Of a DNA stretch of 64,000 nucleotides, positions 9,982 to 18,658 are shown in pieces. The position numbers and the translations under genes are program-made. The notes under the pieces are model-generated. The model saw only the letters and a list, made by a program, of their open reading frames with translations. It was not told the DNA's origin and made no database searches. Origin of the DNA: Chromatium okenii (GTDB lineage: Bacteria > Pseudomonadota > Gammaproteobacteria > Chromatiales > Chromatiaceae). The stretch spans positions 62,001 to 126,000 of the forward strand of contig NZ_NRRQ01000001.1 of NCBI RefSeq assembly GCF_016583745.1. Direction: 5' to 3'. The stretch's first letter is position 1. Every line of letters begins with the position of its first letter.

Positions 9982-10341
9982 TTAAGAAGGCTTGGTGTGC
10001 GGATAGCCAGCTTTTTCTAACGCGGCAAGATACGCTTGCCACAGTTGTTCATGTTCCGTGCCGAGCCGATATAAATACTCCCATGAATAAATGCCGGTGT
10101 TGTGCTCATCATCAAAATGTAAACAGACGGCGTAATTGCCAACCGGTTCAATACGATCAATCCCGACAGATTCTTTGCCGATTTGCAATACGCCCTGCCC
10201 GGGACCGTGCCCCTGCACTTCAGCCGATGGCGAATAGACCCGCAGATATTCACACGGCAAGGTGAATTGTGCGCCGTCTTCATAATGGATTTCTAACACG
10301 CGGGAATGGCGATGGAGATTGAGTTCAGTAGGTGTTGGCAT
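9982..10341 (-). CDS. DUF971 (GBBH-like N-terminal domain) protein
   Basis: This is a 119-aa stand-alone DUF971 protein, the small iron/zinc-binding domain also found at the N terminus of gamma-butyrobetaine hydroxylase. Visible family features are the opening LHRHSRVLEIHYEDG, the LPCEYLRVYSPSAEVQGHG segment and YAVCLHFDDEHNTGIYSWEYLY. In many Gammaproteobacteria this gene lies just upstream of ubiE, as here (85-base gap), so it probably shares the operon. The biochemical role is unknown; roles in iron-sulfur trafficking have been suggested for relatives, and I cannot confirm this from the sequence. Confidence 0.85.
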   Translation of the reverse strand: MPTPTELNLHRHSRVLEIHYEDGAQFTLPCEYLRVYSPSAEVQGHGPGQGVLQIGKESVGIDRIEPVGNYAVCLHFDDEHNTGIYSWEYLYRLGTEHEQLWQAYLAALEKAGYPHTKPS

Positions 10342-10471
10342 AAATAACTCTTTATAGTTAAAAACGTGAATGATAAAAGCGTGATAAAACGGGTGCTTGC
10401 CGCCGTCACATCATCGCTACTATTTTACAACAGGACGCATACCGTTGGCATGATACAACTACCGAAATTGC

Positions 10472-10951
10472 TTAATTGCTGGCGTTGGCGGCGGGATAAT
10501 ACTGATTATCCAATACTTGCGCGATTGAATACGGACACGCAAGCGGAAATGTAGCGATTGGCAATCCAGTTTCATCACTCGCTAATTGCCGCGCCTCGGC
10601 ATAAGCATCAATGAGCGTTGGCGCAAGTGCCGCTTTAAGTCCGGGTGCTTTTTGTAAATGTCGGGCAATGCGATTGCGTTGTTCAATAATGGTGACACGC
10701 CAACTGCGACCATCAAATTCACGCCAGCGTTCGGATAAGGTTGTCAGTTGATATTCCCATTTCAATAGGTGCGCAAGTAAAATTGTCAGCCGGTTTTCGA
10801 GTTCATGCCGGTCGCTTTTACTCATATCGCTTAATTCTTCCACCAAGTGCTCAATATCCAATTCCGTATAGCGACCGGCGCGAAGCAATTCGGCAGTGCG
10901 TATTGCCCAAGCGGAATAATCGGTTTGATAGAGCGCGTTGAGTTCAGTCAT
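10472..10951 (-). CDS. DUF29 family protein
   Basis: This is a 159-aa protein of the DUF29 family, common in cyanobacteria and some Gammaproteobacteria, with no known function. The family opening LYQTDYSAWAIRTAELLRAGRY is recognisable, followed by LDIEHLVEELSDMSKSDRHELENRL, the helical core and WEYQ. I start at the ATG at 10951 because the longer in-frame extension to 11029 would overlap the exonuclease gene and adds a Cys-rich stretch not typical of the family. There is no signal peptide or membrane segment. DUF29 genes are often multicopy and move between genomes, but nothing mobile is seen beside this one. Confidence 0.82.
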   Translation of the reverse strand: MTELNALYQTDYSAWAIRTAELLRAGRYTELDIEHLVEELSDMSKSDRHELENRLTILLAHLLKWEYQLTTLSERWREFDGRSWRVTIIEQRNRIARHLQKAPGLKAALAPTLIDAYAEARQLASDETGLPIATFPLACPYSIAQVLDNQYYPAANASN

Positions 10952-11001
10952 GGCTGTATCCAAATGCAGTTCAATCCGCGTTTCAATAATGCTGGTGCAG
11001 G

Positions 11002-11817
11002 TTATGCAAACACCGCCCACAGCGGGCAATGATCTGAGGGTTTTTCTAAACCGCGAATGGCGCTATCAATGCCAACTGCTTGCAGCCGTTGTGCTAATGG
11101 CGCAGTGATTAACAAATGGTCAATCCGCAGTCCACGTCGGGGGTGATCTTCAAATGCCCGTGAGCGGTAATCAAACCAAGTGAATTGATCGCTCACATCA
11201 GGATAATGTTCCCGATACGCATCAATTAACCCCCAGCCAATGAGCGTTTGAAACCAATCGCGTTCTTCGGGTAAAAAGCCGCATTTACCGCTGCGCCGCC
11301 AGCGTTGCGCATTTACTGCGCCAATGCCAACGTCATTTTCCAACGGCGCAACATTCAAATCACCGAGCACAATCAATAATTCATGCGGGGAATGCTGCGT
11401 CTGTAAATGCGTTAATAAATCAATATAAAACTGCTTTTTTGCTGGAAATTTGGTCGGATGAGCGCGATCTTCACCTTGTGGAAAATAGCCGTTAATCACC
11501 GTCACCACTGCGCCATCCGCTAATGAATAGCGCCCAATAATTAAGCGCCGCTGCGCATCAGCCGCATCGGTTATAAATCCTTTATGAATCTGCAACGGCG
11601 CAGCTTTACTCAATAGCGCCACGCCATAATGCCCTTTTTGTCCGTGAATTGCCGGGTAATAACCCAATTGTTGCGCCCATTCCAACGGGAATTGTTCATC
11701 AGCCACTTTGCATTCTTGCAGCGCCAGCACATCGGGATCATGCAACGTTTTAATCGCTTCAATTTGATGTGGACGAGCGCGAATGCCATTCACATTAAAC
11801 GTCATTATTTTGAACAT
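11002..11817 (-). CDS. xthA: Exodeoxyribonuclease III (AP endonuclease)
   Basis: This is a 271-aa exonuclease III family enzyme that cuts DNA 5' to abasic sites and trims 3' blocks in base-excision repair, in the cytoplasm. Metal and catalytic motifs of the EEP fold are all visible: MTFNVNGIRAR at the N terminus (Asn), LQECKV (catalytic Glu), GDLNVAP (Asp/Asn), the RIDHLLI block and the closing SDHCPLWAVF (Asp-His). Length is normal. It lies 3 bases after the FAD oxidoreductase gene on the same strand and is probably cotranscribed with it. Confidence 0.95.
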   Translation of the reverse strand: MFKIMTFNVNGIRARPHQIEAIKTLHDPDVLALQECKVADEQFPLEWAQQLGYYPAIHGQKGHYGVALLSKAAPLQIHKGFITDAADAQRRLIIGRYSLADGAVVTVINGYFPQGEDRAHPTKFPAKKQFYIDLLTHLQTQHSPHELLIVLGDLNVAPLENDVGIGAVNAQRWRRSGKCGFLPEERDWFQTLIGWGLIDAYREHYPDVSDQFTWFDYRSRAFEDHPRRGLRIDHLLITAPLAQRLQAVGIDSAIRGLEKPSDHCPLWAVFA

Positions 11818-11820
11818 TTA

Positions 11821-13221
11821 TCATACACTCTGAATCGGTAAGCCTTTGCCGGGATTGAGGATATTGTGTGGATCAAATCCCTGTTTAATTGCCGCCATTA
11901 ACCGCAGCGCCACCGGATCCAATTCGCGGCTGACGAATTCGCGCTTTTCCAAACCGACGCCGTGTTCGCCCGATAAGGTGCCGCCGAGCCGCAATACGAG
12001 GCTGAACATCTGGTCAAGGCACACCGCAGCACGCGCCACTTCGTCCGCATTTTCTGGGTTAATCAATAAGTTGACGTGAATGTTGCCATTGCCGGCGTGA
12101 CCAAAATTGACGATCCGAATGCCGGTCTCGCGCCCCAGCCGCGCCAGCCCGTCGATAAATGCGCCCATTTGCGACACCGGCACCACCACGTCTTCATTGA
12201 TCTTTTTCGGCGCGATATGGCGCAGCGTCGGTGACAGCGATTTGCGCAGTTTCCACAGCGCCGTCACTTCCGCTGCCGTTTCCGCCCGCCGCAGTTCGCG
12301 CAAACCGGCGACGCTCGCCGCCGCGCTGACCGCCGCAACTGCCGCGTCAATCCCCGCCAGCGGCCCGTCCACTTCAATCATCAGCACCGCGCCGATGCTT
12401 TCCGGCAGCTCCAGCGGCGCAAAATGCCGCACCGTTGCCAGCGCGGCTGCGTCCATAAATTCCAACGCGCACGGCGTGAGCGGCTGCGCCATGATTGCGG
12501 CGACGGCGGCTGCGGCAGCGTGAATATCAACGTAGCTGGCGCGTAACGTGCGGCGCGTTTCCGGCAGCGGCGTCACTTTCAGCGTCGCCTCAGTCAACAG
12601 CGCCAGCGTGCCTTCTGAACCAATCAACAGCCGCGTCAGGTCATAACCAACCACGCCTTTCGTGGTCAACACGCCGGCACGAAAAGCATCGCCGCGTCCG
12701 TCAATCGCCCGCAGTCCGAGCGTGTTATCGCGGCAGGTGCCGTATTTGACCGCACGCGGGCCAGCGGAGTTGTACGCGAGATTGCCGCCGATGGTGCAGA
12801 CCGCCGCACTGGTCGGATCGGGCGGCCAAAAAAATCCCAGCGGTTCAAGTGCTTGTTGTAATTGCGCATTTAACACGCCCGGCTGCACCACCGCCAATCG
12901 GTCAGCAGGCGCGAGGCGAATGATCTGCGTCATCCGTTCAAACGACAGCACGATCCCGCCTTGATCCGGCACCGTCGCGCCAGTGGTGCCGGTGCCGCGT
13001 CCGCGAGCAATCAACGGCGTCCCGGACTCCGCGCACAGCCGCACCACTGCGGCAAGCTGCGCCTCATCGCGGGCAAATACGACCGCCTGCGGCAGCGCGT
13101 GACGGCGGCTGTTGTCATAACCATACGCCCAACAATCGGCTGGATCGGTGCAGACACAATCGGCTCCGGCGCAAGCAGCGAGGCTGGCGCGGAATCCAGC
13201 CGAGAATTCAACGTGGCTCAT
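11821..13221 (-). CDS. GlcD/D-lactate dehydrogenase-like FAD-binding oxidoreductase
   Basis: This is a 466-aa flavoprotein of the VAO/PCMH family with an N-terminal FAD_binding_4 domain (LIARGRGTGTTGATVPDQGG, about 73-92) and a C-terminal FAD-oxidase domain. The latter ends in the family signature NFGHAGNGNIHVNLL and GGTLSGEHGVGLEKREF. It should oxidise a 2-hydroxy acid such as glycolate, D-lactate or D-2-hydroxyglutarate; the substrate cannot be assigned. No Fe-S partner (GlcF-like) or GlcE is adjacent. The start ATG overlaps the BON gene's stop by 4 bases, so translation is coupled. GC content is high compared with the qmo or exosortase genes. Confidence 0.88.
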   Translation of the reverse strand: MSHVEFSAGFRASLAACAGADCVCTDPADCWAYGYDNSRRHALPQAVVFARDEAQLAAVVRLCAESGTPLIARGRGTGTTGATVPDQGGIVLSFERMTQIIRLAPADRLAVVQPGVLNAQLQQALEPLGFFWPPDPTSAAVCTIGGNLAYNSAGPRAVKYGTCRDNTLGLRAIDGRGDAFRAGVLTTKGVVGYDLTRLLIGSEGTLALLTEATLKVTPLPETRRTLRASYVDIHAAAAAVAAIMAQPLTPCALEFMDAAALATVRHFAPLELPESIGAVLMIEVDGPLAGIDAAVAAVSAAASVAGLRELRRAETAAEVTALWKLRKSLSPTLRHIAPKKINEDVVVPVSQMGAFIDGLARLGRETGIRIVNFGHAGNGNIHVNLLINPENADEVARAAVCLDQMFSLVLRLGGTLSGEHGVGLEKREFVSRELDPVALRLMAAIKQGFDPHNILNPGKGLPIQSV

Positions 13222-13817
13222 TGATATTCAAAGAGTTTGACGACGCGGCGCACGCCGGGGAGATAACGCACGGCTTCCGCAGCGGCAGTCGCCTCGGCTT
13301 GGCGCACGATGCCGAATAAATAAACGACGCCGTTTTCCGTCACGATCTTGACGCGAGCGGCGTTGAAATCCGGCAGTTTGATTTGCGTGAGCGCGATTTT
13401 GGCGCGAGAACTGAGATACATATCTTCGGTTTGGCGAGCGAAGGTCAGCGCCGCGCCAAAGGTCAATTCATTGATAACTTGTTTGACTTTCGGCAAGCGG
13501 CTGATGCGCTCGACCACGCGCCGCGCATGAGCTTCGGCTTCCACCTGTCCCGTCACCAACACGCTGTAGTTGTAACTGGTGACATCGACGCGAGCGGCAA
13601 ATGCCTGCGTTTTCGGGTCATGTTCCAGCGCATAACGGGCGGCGAGTTGAATCTGCTGATCGTCGAGAATGGTTTGCGCGGGGCGACGATCATAAATTGC
13701 TGCCACGCCCGCACCCGCTGCTGCGCCGCCGAGCATTACTGGCGCACAGCCCGGCAGAATGAGTGCCAGCAGAATAATTGCAAATCCGCCTAGCTGCCCG
13801 ATCTCAAATCCCCCCAA
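13218..13817 (-). CDS. BON-domain lipoprotein (start uncertain, lies in a repeat)
   Basis: This is an outer-membrane/periplasmic lipoprotein with two BON domains (about 30-110 and 110-199 of the form given), of the YraP/OsmY type that helps maintain envelope integrity. A hydrophobic stretch GGFAIILLALILPGC ends in a lipobox-like LPGC. The open frame extends 73 codons further upstream to 14036, but that part overlaps yraN and translates the palindromic repeat, so I do not accept it as native. The only start codon giving a normal signal peptide is a TTG at 13817 preceded by GGGGGG from the repeat. It seems that the repeat replaced or displaced the original start region. Neighbour yraN agrees with the usual yraN-dolP(yraP) order. 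Confidence 0.75.
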   Translation of the reverse strand: MGGFEIGQLGGFAIILLALILPGCAPVMLGGAAAGAGVAAIYDRRPAQTILDDQQIQLAARYALEHDPKTQAFAARVDVTSYNYSVLVTGQVEAEAHARRVVERISRLPKVKQVINELTFGAALTFARQTEDMYLSSRAKIALTQIKLPDFNAARVKIVTENGVVYLFGIVRQAEATAAAEAVRYLPGVRRVVKLFEYQ

Positions 13818-13839
13818 CCCCCCTTTTTCAAAGGGGGGC
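13805..13839. repeat. G/C-rich palindromic intergenic repeat, copy 1
   Basis: This is an imperfect dispersed repeat with a perfect 9-bp stem core (CCCCCCTTT, loop TTC, AAAGGGGGG at 13818-13838), flanked by an AAATCCCCCC tail. A second copy in opposite orientation lies at 44041-44069. Translated in one frame it gives the PPFEKGGLGGF-type peptide seen in spurious ORFs of many bacteria. It sits at the beginning of the BON lipoprotein gene. The next ~120 bases towards yraN hold further TTTGAAAA/TTTTCAAA-type motifs, including the perfect palindrome CTTTTGCAAAAG at 13853-13864. Confidence 0.8.
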
Positions 13840-13965
13840 TTTTTGCGGGTTTCTTTTGCAAAAGGATGATTTTCAAATATGCCTTTGGCAAAAGTTGATA
13901 TTTTAAGCGTGGGTTTTTCAAAAGCGGGCTGCAGCGCGTTCTTTGAAAAAAAGCGGGGGAAATGT

Positions 13966-14328
13966 TTAAGCCTCGGCTGTAAACGCATGTTGAATCCATT
14001 GAATCTGTTGTTGAGCGTTAATAGCGATGACATCAAAACGACACGGCAACGCAGTCGGATATGTTTGTAAATAATCCTGCGCGGCGAGAATTAACCGCTG
14101 TTGTTTACGGCAATCCACGCTCGCTGCCGCGCCGCCAAAACGTTGTGAGCGCCGAAAGCGCACTTCGACAAAAATTAACACCGTCGCCGCGCTCACAATT
14201 AAATCCACCTCACCAAAACGGCAGCGATGATTTCGCGCCAGCACCGTCAAACCCTGCGCCAGCAAAAAAGTTTCAGCCAGTCGCTCCATCGCAGCGCCCA
14301 GCGCGTTGACATCCGCCGCTGTTTTCAC
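13966..14328 (-). CDS. yraN: YraN family endonuclease-like protein
   Basis: This is a 120-aa member of the YraN/UPF0102 family with a PD-(D/E)XK nuclease fold. Visible core motifs are RLAETFLLAQGLTVLARNHRCRFGEVDLI (in pieces, Glu-Asp pair) and VLIFVEVRFRR (the E-x-R/K of the fold). I chose the GTG at 14328 because it gives the usual ~120 aa; an ATG at 14289 would give 107 aa, and the open frame further upstream overlaps mepA. The role is unsettled in the literature (DNA processing/transformation suggested). It starts just after the mepA stop, so it is probably in the same transcript. Confidence 0.85.
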   Translation of the reverse strand: MKTAADVNALGAAMERLAETFLLAQGLTVLARNHRCRFGEVDLIVSAATVLIFVEVRFRRSQRFGGAAASVDCRKQQRLILAAQDYLQTYPTALPCRFDVIAINAQQQIQWIQHAFTAEA

Positions 14329-14332
14329 CGCT

Positions 14333-15190
14333 TTACTGCGCACCCAACACGGCGCGACATGCAGCCGGCTGTTTGGTGGGTTTGGCGGGCGGATAGCCGG
14401 GAATCGCCCGTTTTGGCCGCCGCGCTTCCTCGCTAAACCACCACTCCAATTCCGCGCCGCAGCCATCACCGGGCGGGAGCGGATTTTGCGCATCACACTG
14501 CGGGCTGTCGGGCGGACAGGCGAGGCGAACGTGAACGTGCGCATCGTGTCCTTTCCAAGGGCGCACCTTGTGCAGCCAGCCGCGATCTTCCGCCGTTGCG
14601 GACTGACACAGCGCCAGCTTGATGGCCGGATTGGCAAAAATCCGCTCCACCGAGCGATGCCGCGCCAACAGCTCCACTAAAGCGCGTTGATTTGCGCCCC
14701 AATATGTGCTCACCCGCATCCCGTCGCTGCGCACCATGCTGGGCGGATCATCCGCGTGATCCATCAATTGCCGCGCTGTCGCAGCGGAATCTGCCTGCGT
14801 CAGCCACACATCCACATCCAACCCGTTTTGATGACTGCGATGCGACGACGACATCAACCCGCCACGCGGCTGGCTGAGATCGCCGACCAGCAGCAACGCG
14901 CCGGTCAACCGCTGCTGCGCTTGCCCAACTTCGGCAATAAACCGCAGCAGCGTCGGATGCCCATAAAAACGATTGCGATAACGGCGGATGCTGACATAAC
15001 CCGCGCCGATTTCAGGCAGCACCTGCGCTCCGCTGATGCAGCCGTTGGCGACGCTGCCGATGACTCGCGCTGCGCCAACAGTTGGCGTTTTCACTTCACC
15101 CCAAGGCGTCGCGCTGCCCACCAGCGGCACGGCGCAACAGACAACAGCGAGCAGGCTCTGCGCCAGCGTTACTCTCATTCTTCCCATCAC
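14333..15190 (-). CDS. mepA: Penicillin-insensitive murein endopeptidase
   Basis: This is a 285-aa periplasmic LAS-type zinc metallopeptidase that cleaves the D-Ala-meso-DAP cross-link of peptidoglycan. An N-terminal signal peptide is visible (VTLAQSLLAVVCCAVPLVGSA). Metal ligands are in SSHRSHQNGLDVDVW (His and Asp) and KGHDAHVHVRL (HxH). Cysteines that form the family's disulfides are also present. The ATGs at 15190, 15187 and 15178 are close alternatives; the last gives the most typical signal peptide (MRVTLAQ). It lies between ffh and yraN on the minus strand. Confidence 0.92.
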   Translation of the reverse strand: MMGRMRVTLAQSLLAVVCCAVPLVGSATPWGEVKTPTVGAARVIGSVANGCISGAQVLPEIGAGYVSIRRYRNRFYGHPTLLRFIAEVGQAQQRLTGALLLVGDLSQPRGGLMSSSHRSHQNGLDVDVWLTQADSAATARQLMDHADDPPSMVRSDGMRVSTYWGANQRALVELLARHRSVERIFANPAIKLALCQSATAEDRGWLHKVRPWKGHDAHVHVRLACPPDSPQCDAQNPLPPGDGCGAELEWWFSEEARRPKRAIPGYPPAKPTKQPAACRAVLGAQ

Positions 15191-15198
15191 ATCACCAC

Positions 15199-16593
15199 TT
15201 AAAATGGAAACCCGCCGCCCGGTGGTAAACCGCCCCCGGAACCAAAGCCGGGTGGCAAGTGACCTTGCATCGAGCGCATCAATTTGGCCATGCCGCCGCC
15301 CTTCATTTTTTTCATCATCTTTTGCATCTGCAAAAACTGCTTCAACAGTTGATTGATGTCCTGCACTTGCGTCCCCGAACCCGCAGCGATGCGGCGTTTA
15401 CGCGAGCCTTTAATAATCGCGGGAAAGCGGCGCTCGCCGGGCGTCATTGAATTGATGATGGCGATCAATTTGCCCATTTCGCGGTCGCTGGCTTTATTTT
15501 TGACATGCTCCGGCAACTGCCCCATGCCGGGCAGTTTTTCCATCAAGCTCGCCATCCCGCCCATTTTGTTCATCTGCTCCAATTGTTCTTTGAAATCAGC
15601 GAGATCAAAGTCCTTGCCCTTTTTGAGCTTCTTGACCAGCTTTTCCGCCTGCTCGTGATCGACCCGCGCCTGCACCTCCTCCACCAGCGACACGACATCG
15701 CCCATGCCCAAAATGCGCGAGGCGACGCGATCAGGATGAAACGGTTCCAACGCAGTGGTTTTTTCGCCGGTGCCGAGGAATTTGATCGGTTTACCGGTGA
15801 TCTGACGAATCGACAACGCCGCGCCGCCCCGCGCATCACCGTCAGTTTTCGTCAGAATCACGCCGGTGAGCGGCAGCGCCGTATCAAACGCTTTGGCGGT
15901 ATTGGCGGCGTCTTGACCGGTCATCGCGTCAACAACAAACAGCGTTTCCACCGGCTTGAGCGCGGCATGAATGGCTTGAATTTCCTCCATCATCGCCGCG
16001 TCAACGTGGAGCCGCCCGGCGGTGTCCACAATCAACACATCCTTGTAATGACGGCGGGCGTAATCGAGCGCCCGCTGCGCGATGTCCACCGGCTGCTCAG
16101 TGCCGCTGCTGGGGAAAAACTCCGCGCCCACTTCGGCCGCCACCGTCTGCAATTGCGCGATAGCCGCCGGGCGATACACGTCACAACTGACCACCAGCAC
16201 TGATTTCTTTTGCTTTTCCTGCAACCAGCGGGCGAGTTTGGCGACGCTGGTGGTTTTGCCGGAGCCTTGCAAACCGGCCATCAACACGACCGCAGGCGGC
16301 TGCGCGGTGAGATTGAGCTGTTCATTCGCCAGCCCCATGAGCGCGACTAATTCATCATTGACGATCTTAATCAGCACCTGCCCGGGCGTGAGGCTTCTGG
16401 CGACCTCTTCACCGAGCGCCTTCTCGCGCACGTCCTCAATGAACTGGCGCACCACCGGCAGCGCGACATCCGCCTCCAGCAGCGCCATGCGCACCTCACG
16501 CAGGGTGTCTTTGATATTGTCTTCAGTGAGCCGCCCTTGACCGCGTAATTGGGTCAAAACGTCGGCAAAACGGTCTTGGAGCTTGTCAAACAT
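15199..16593 (-). CDS. ffh: Signal recognition particle protein Ffh
   Basis: This is the GTPase of the signal recognition particle (464 aa), which binds 4.5S RNA and signal sequences and targets ribosomes to FtsY. The N domain is followed by the G domain with P loop GLQGSGKTTSVAKLA, DTAGRL and TKTDGDARGG. The methionine-rich M domain near the C terminus (FLQMQKMMKKMKGGGMAKLM) forms the signal-sequence groove and RNA site. I use the ATG at 16593 (MFDKLQDRF), standard for Ffh, rather than an upstream TTG. The divergent ypjD gene on the other strand is the common gammaproteobacterial arrangement. Confidence 0.97.
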   Translation of the reverse strand: MFDKLQDRFADVLTQLRGQGRLTEDNIKDTLREVRMALLEADVALPVVRQFIEDVREKALGEEVARSLTPGQVLIKIVNDELVALMGLANEQLNLTAQPPAVVLMAGLQGSGKTTSVAKLARWLQEKQKKSVLVVSCDVYRPAAIAQLQTVAAEVGAEFFPSSGTEQPVDIAQRALDYARRHYKDVLIVDTAGRLHVDAAMMEEIQAIHAALKPVETLFVVDAMTGQDAANTAKAFDTALPLTGVILTKTDGDARGGAALSIRQITGKPIKFLGTGEKTTALEPFHPDRVASRILGMGDVVSLVEEVQARVDHEQAEKLVKKLKKGKDFDLADFKEQLEQMNKMGGMASLMEKLPGMGQLPEHVKNKASDREMGKLIAIINSMTPGERRFPAIIKGSRKRRIAAGSGTQVQDINQLLKQFLQMQKMMKKMKGGGMAKLMRSMQGHLPPGFGSGGGLPPGGGFPF

Positions 16594-16713
16594 GAGCGAC
16601 CTCAATCAGTGCGCTGCCTGCCTTGTGCAGAAAGTTGTGATTATAATTGCCGCGCCGGGTTTCCATCACAATCTCCCAATTCATTCACCTTTACCAATGA
16701 AGCTGCCGCCGCT

Positions 16714-17523
16714 ATGACTCACACCTTATTTGCTACCGTCGCCACCCTTTGTTATCTCGCCGCCGCCGGCTTGATCGGTTTGCGGCTGTTTCGCAAAGAG
16801 GGTTGGATTCCAGAGCGCCAGCTCGCCATTGGCGTTGGCTTTGTCGGTTTACTGCTGCACAGCGGACTGCTGTGGGACAGCATTTTCAGTCAAGGCGGGA
16901 TCAATCTGGGGTTTTATCACGCGCTGGCGCTGACCTCGTGGACGATTTGCGCCCTGCTGCTGGTGTCCAGCTTGACCAAGCCGGTAGACAATCTGGGATT
17001 GATTTTGCTGCCGGCAGCGGCGTTGAGTCTGATGTTAGAAGCGAATTTCGCCGAAGTCGCCTTTTTACGCCCGACGGCGAGCTGGGCGCTCAAAATTCAC
17101 GTTTTGCTGTCGATGCTGGCGTATAGCCTGCTGACTTTGGCGGCGGGGCAGGCGATTTTGCTGGCAGTGCAAGATCGGCATTTACATCAGCGCCAGCCGC
17201 GTGGGTTTATCCGCACCTTGCCGCCGTTGCAAACGATGGAAAGCCTGTTATTTGAAATGATCGGCGCTGGTTTTGTATTGCTGACGCTGGCGCTGTTGAG
17301 CGGCTTTGCCTTCCTTGAAAATATGTTTGCCCAACATCTGGTGCATAAAACGGTGCTGTCAGTGCTGGCATGGCTGGTATTTGGCGGGCTATTAGTGGGA
17401 CGGTTCCGCAATGGCTGGCGCGGAAAAACGGCGATTATTTGGACGTTGGGTGGCTTTGCCATTCTGATTTTGGCGTATTTCGGCACCAAGATCGTGCTGG
17501 AATTCATCGTGCAGCCGGGCTGA
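16714..17523 (+). CDS. ypjD: YpjD/CcsA-family cytochrome c assembly-like membrane protein
   Basis: This is a 269-aa inner-membrane protein with about eight transmembrane helices, of the CcmC/CcsA/YpjD haem-handling family. Family features include the periplasmic-facing ALTSWTICALLLV region, conserved His in LKIHVLLSMLAYSLLTLAAGQA, and the MESLLFEMIGAGFVLLTLALLSG block before AQHLVHKTVLSVLAWLVFG. The ATG at 16714 is chosen; the in-frame extension to 16549 runs into ffh. YpjD's exact role is unknown; a function in envelope or haem homeostasis is inferred from the family. It is followed by a DUF423 gene 7 bases downstream. Confidence 0.9.
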   Translation: MTHTLFATVATLCYLAAAGLIGLRLFRKEGWIPERQLAIGVGFVGLLLHSGLLWDSIFSQGGINLGFYHALALTSWTICALLLVSSLTKPVDNLGLILLPAAALSLMLEANFAEVAFLRPTASWALKIHVLLSMLAYSLLTLAAGQAILLAVQDRHLHQRQPRGFIRTLPPLQTMESLLFEMIGAGFVLLTLALLSGFAFLENMFAQHLVHKTVLSVLAWLVFGGLLVGRFRNGWRGKTAIIWTLGGFAILILAYFGTKIVLEFIVQPG

Positions 17524-17530
17524 ATCCAAA

Positions 17531-17926
17531 ATGAATCACGCGCAATTGTGGTTGACAACGGGAGCCGTGAGCGGCGGTTTAGCGGTGGCGCTGGGCGCAT
17601 TCGGGGCACATGGTTTGAAAGCACGGGTGCCGCCAGACCTGCTCGCCAATTGGCTGACGGCAACGCAGTACTTGGGTTTACACGCGGTGGTGCTGCTGAT
17701 TTGCGGCGTCATCCTGCTGCACTTGCCGACAGCGCGACTGGTCAACGCCGCCGGCTGGGCATTTTTGCTGGGCAACCTGATTTTCAGCGGCAGCTTGTTC
17801 GTGTTGACGCTCACCGGCATCCGTCAACTCGGCATGATCACGCCCATTGGTGGCGTGGCGCTGATTCTTGGCTGGATATTGCTGGCGCTGGGTGTCTGGC
17901 GCAGCAGCGCGGCATTGCACAGCTAA
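17531..17926 (+). CDS. DUF423 (YgdD/TMEM256-like) membrane protein
   Basis: This is a 131-aa protein with four predicted transmembrane helices. The family signature GLAVALGAFGAHGLK (about 16-30) is clear, as is YLGLHAVVLL and the GNLIFSGSLFVLTLTG segment. Function is unknown in bacteria. Its stop TAA overlaps the rsmE start (TAATG), so the three genes ypjD, DUF423 and rsmE probably form one operon. Confidence 0.9.
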   Translation: MNHAQLWLTTGAVSGGLAVALGAFGAHGLKARVPPDLLANWLTATQYLGLHAVVLLICGVILLHLPTARLVNAAGWAFLLGNLIFSGSLFVLTLTGIRQLGMITPIGGVALILGWILLALGVWRSSAALHS

Positions 17927-18654
17927 TGCGCACCCCGCGCATTTTTGTGGAGATGCCGCTGCGAGTGGGCGACACGGTGACACTGCCGGCGGGCGCAACC
18001 CGTCATGTCACGCAGGTGTTGCGGCTGACGACTGATGCGCCGGTGCTGTTATTCAATGGCGACGGTTGCGATTATTCGGCACGGCTGCTGACCGCATCAC
18101 GAGGGATGACGCAAGCCGTGCTGGATGCCGTGACCACATTAGAACCGCTCGTCCCGCTGGAGATTCAATTGGCGCTGGGCGTGTCCAAAGGTGAGCGCAT
18201 GGATTACGCGCTGCAAAAAGCGGTGGAACTGGGCGTGACACGGTTGATTCCGCTGTTCACGGCTCGCAGTCAGGTGCGACTCGACGGTGAGCGGCTGGCG
18301 CGACGCTGGGAGCATTGGCGCGGAGTGGTGATTGGGGCATGTGAACAATCGGGACGGCGGCGACTGCCGCAGCTTGATCCGGCAGTGCCGCTGGCGCAGT
18401 GGCTCGAGCAGTGGACAGATGGCGGTTATTTGCTTGATCCGCTGGCGGCGCAAGCCTTGACGGCTATTCCCGCTCCCGCCGCGTCCGTCACGTTGTTAAT
18501 CGGCCCGGAAGGCGGTTTGAGTGCGCCCGAACGCGAGCAGGTGTTCGCACGCGGATTTCAGGGCGTTCGCCTCGGTCCGCGCATTTTGCGGACGGAAACC
18601 GCGCCACTGGCGGCACTTGCCGTGCTGCAAGCGTTGTGGGGCGATTTTATTTAA
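17926..18654 (+). CDS. rsmE: 16S rRNA m3U1498 methyltransferase RsmE
   Basis: This is a 242-aa SPOUT methyltransferase that N3-methylates U1498 in 16S rRNA. The PUA-like N-terminal domain starts MRTPRIFVEMPLRVGD. The trefoil-knot SAM-binding domain shows LALGVSKGERMDYALQKAVE, ITRLIP-like VTRLIPLFTARS, LLIGPEGGLSAPE and RLGPRILRTETAPL, all diagnostic. I use the ATG at 17926 overlapping the previous stop; an in-frame open stretch upstream is only the DUF423 gene read in another frame. The gene ends 5 bases before the convergent lgt. Confidence 0.95.
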   Translation: MRTPRIFVEMPLRVGDTVTLPAGATRHVTQVLRLTTDAPVLLFNGDGCDYSARLLTASRGMTQAVLDAVTTLEPLVPLEIQLALGVSKGERMDYALQKAVELGVTRLIPLFTARSQVRLDGERLARRWEHWRGVVIGACEQSGRRRLPQLDPAVPLAQWLEQWTDGGYLLDPLAAQALTAIPAPAASVTLLIGPEGGLSAPEREQVFARGFQGVRLGPRILRTETAPLAALAVLQALWGDFI

Positions 18655-18658
18655 GCGG

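Noticed and set aside
13818-14036. 73-codon N-terminal extension of the BON lipoprotein
   Set aside because: It overlaps yraN and translates the palindromic repeat; a lipoprotein signal peptide must lie at the N terminus.
13966-14637. Long 223-aa form of YraN
   Set aside because: The first ~100 codons are antiparallel-free but overlap mepA in another frame and do not resemble YraN; the family is about 120 aa.
15505-16203. A 232-codon frame opposite ffh
   Set aside because: Antisense to a universally conserved gene, no family features.
17548-17925. Extended N terminus for rsmE
   Set aside because: This is the DUF423 gene read in another frame; the TAATG overlap gives the normal RsmE start.
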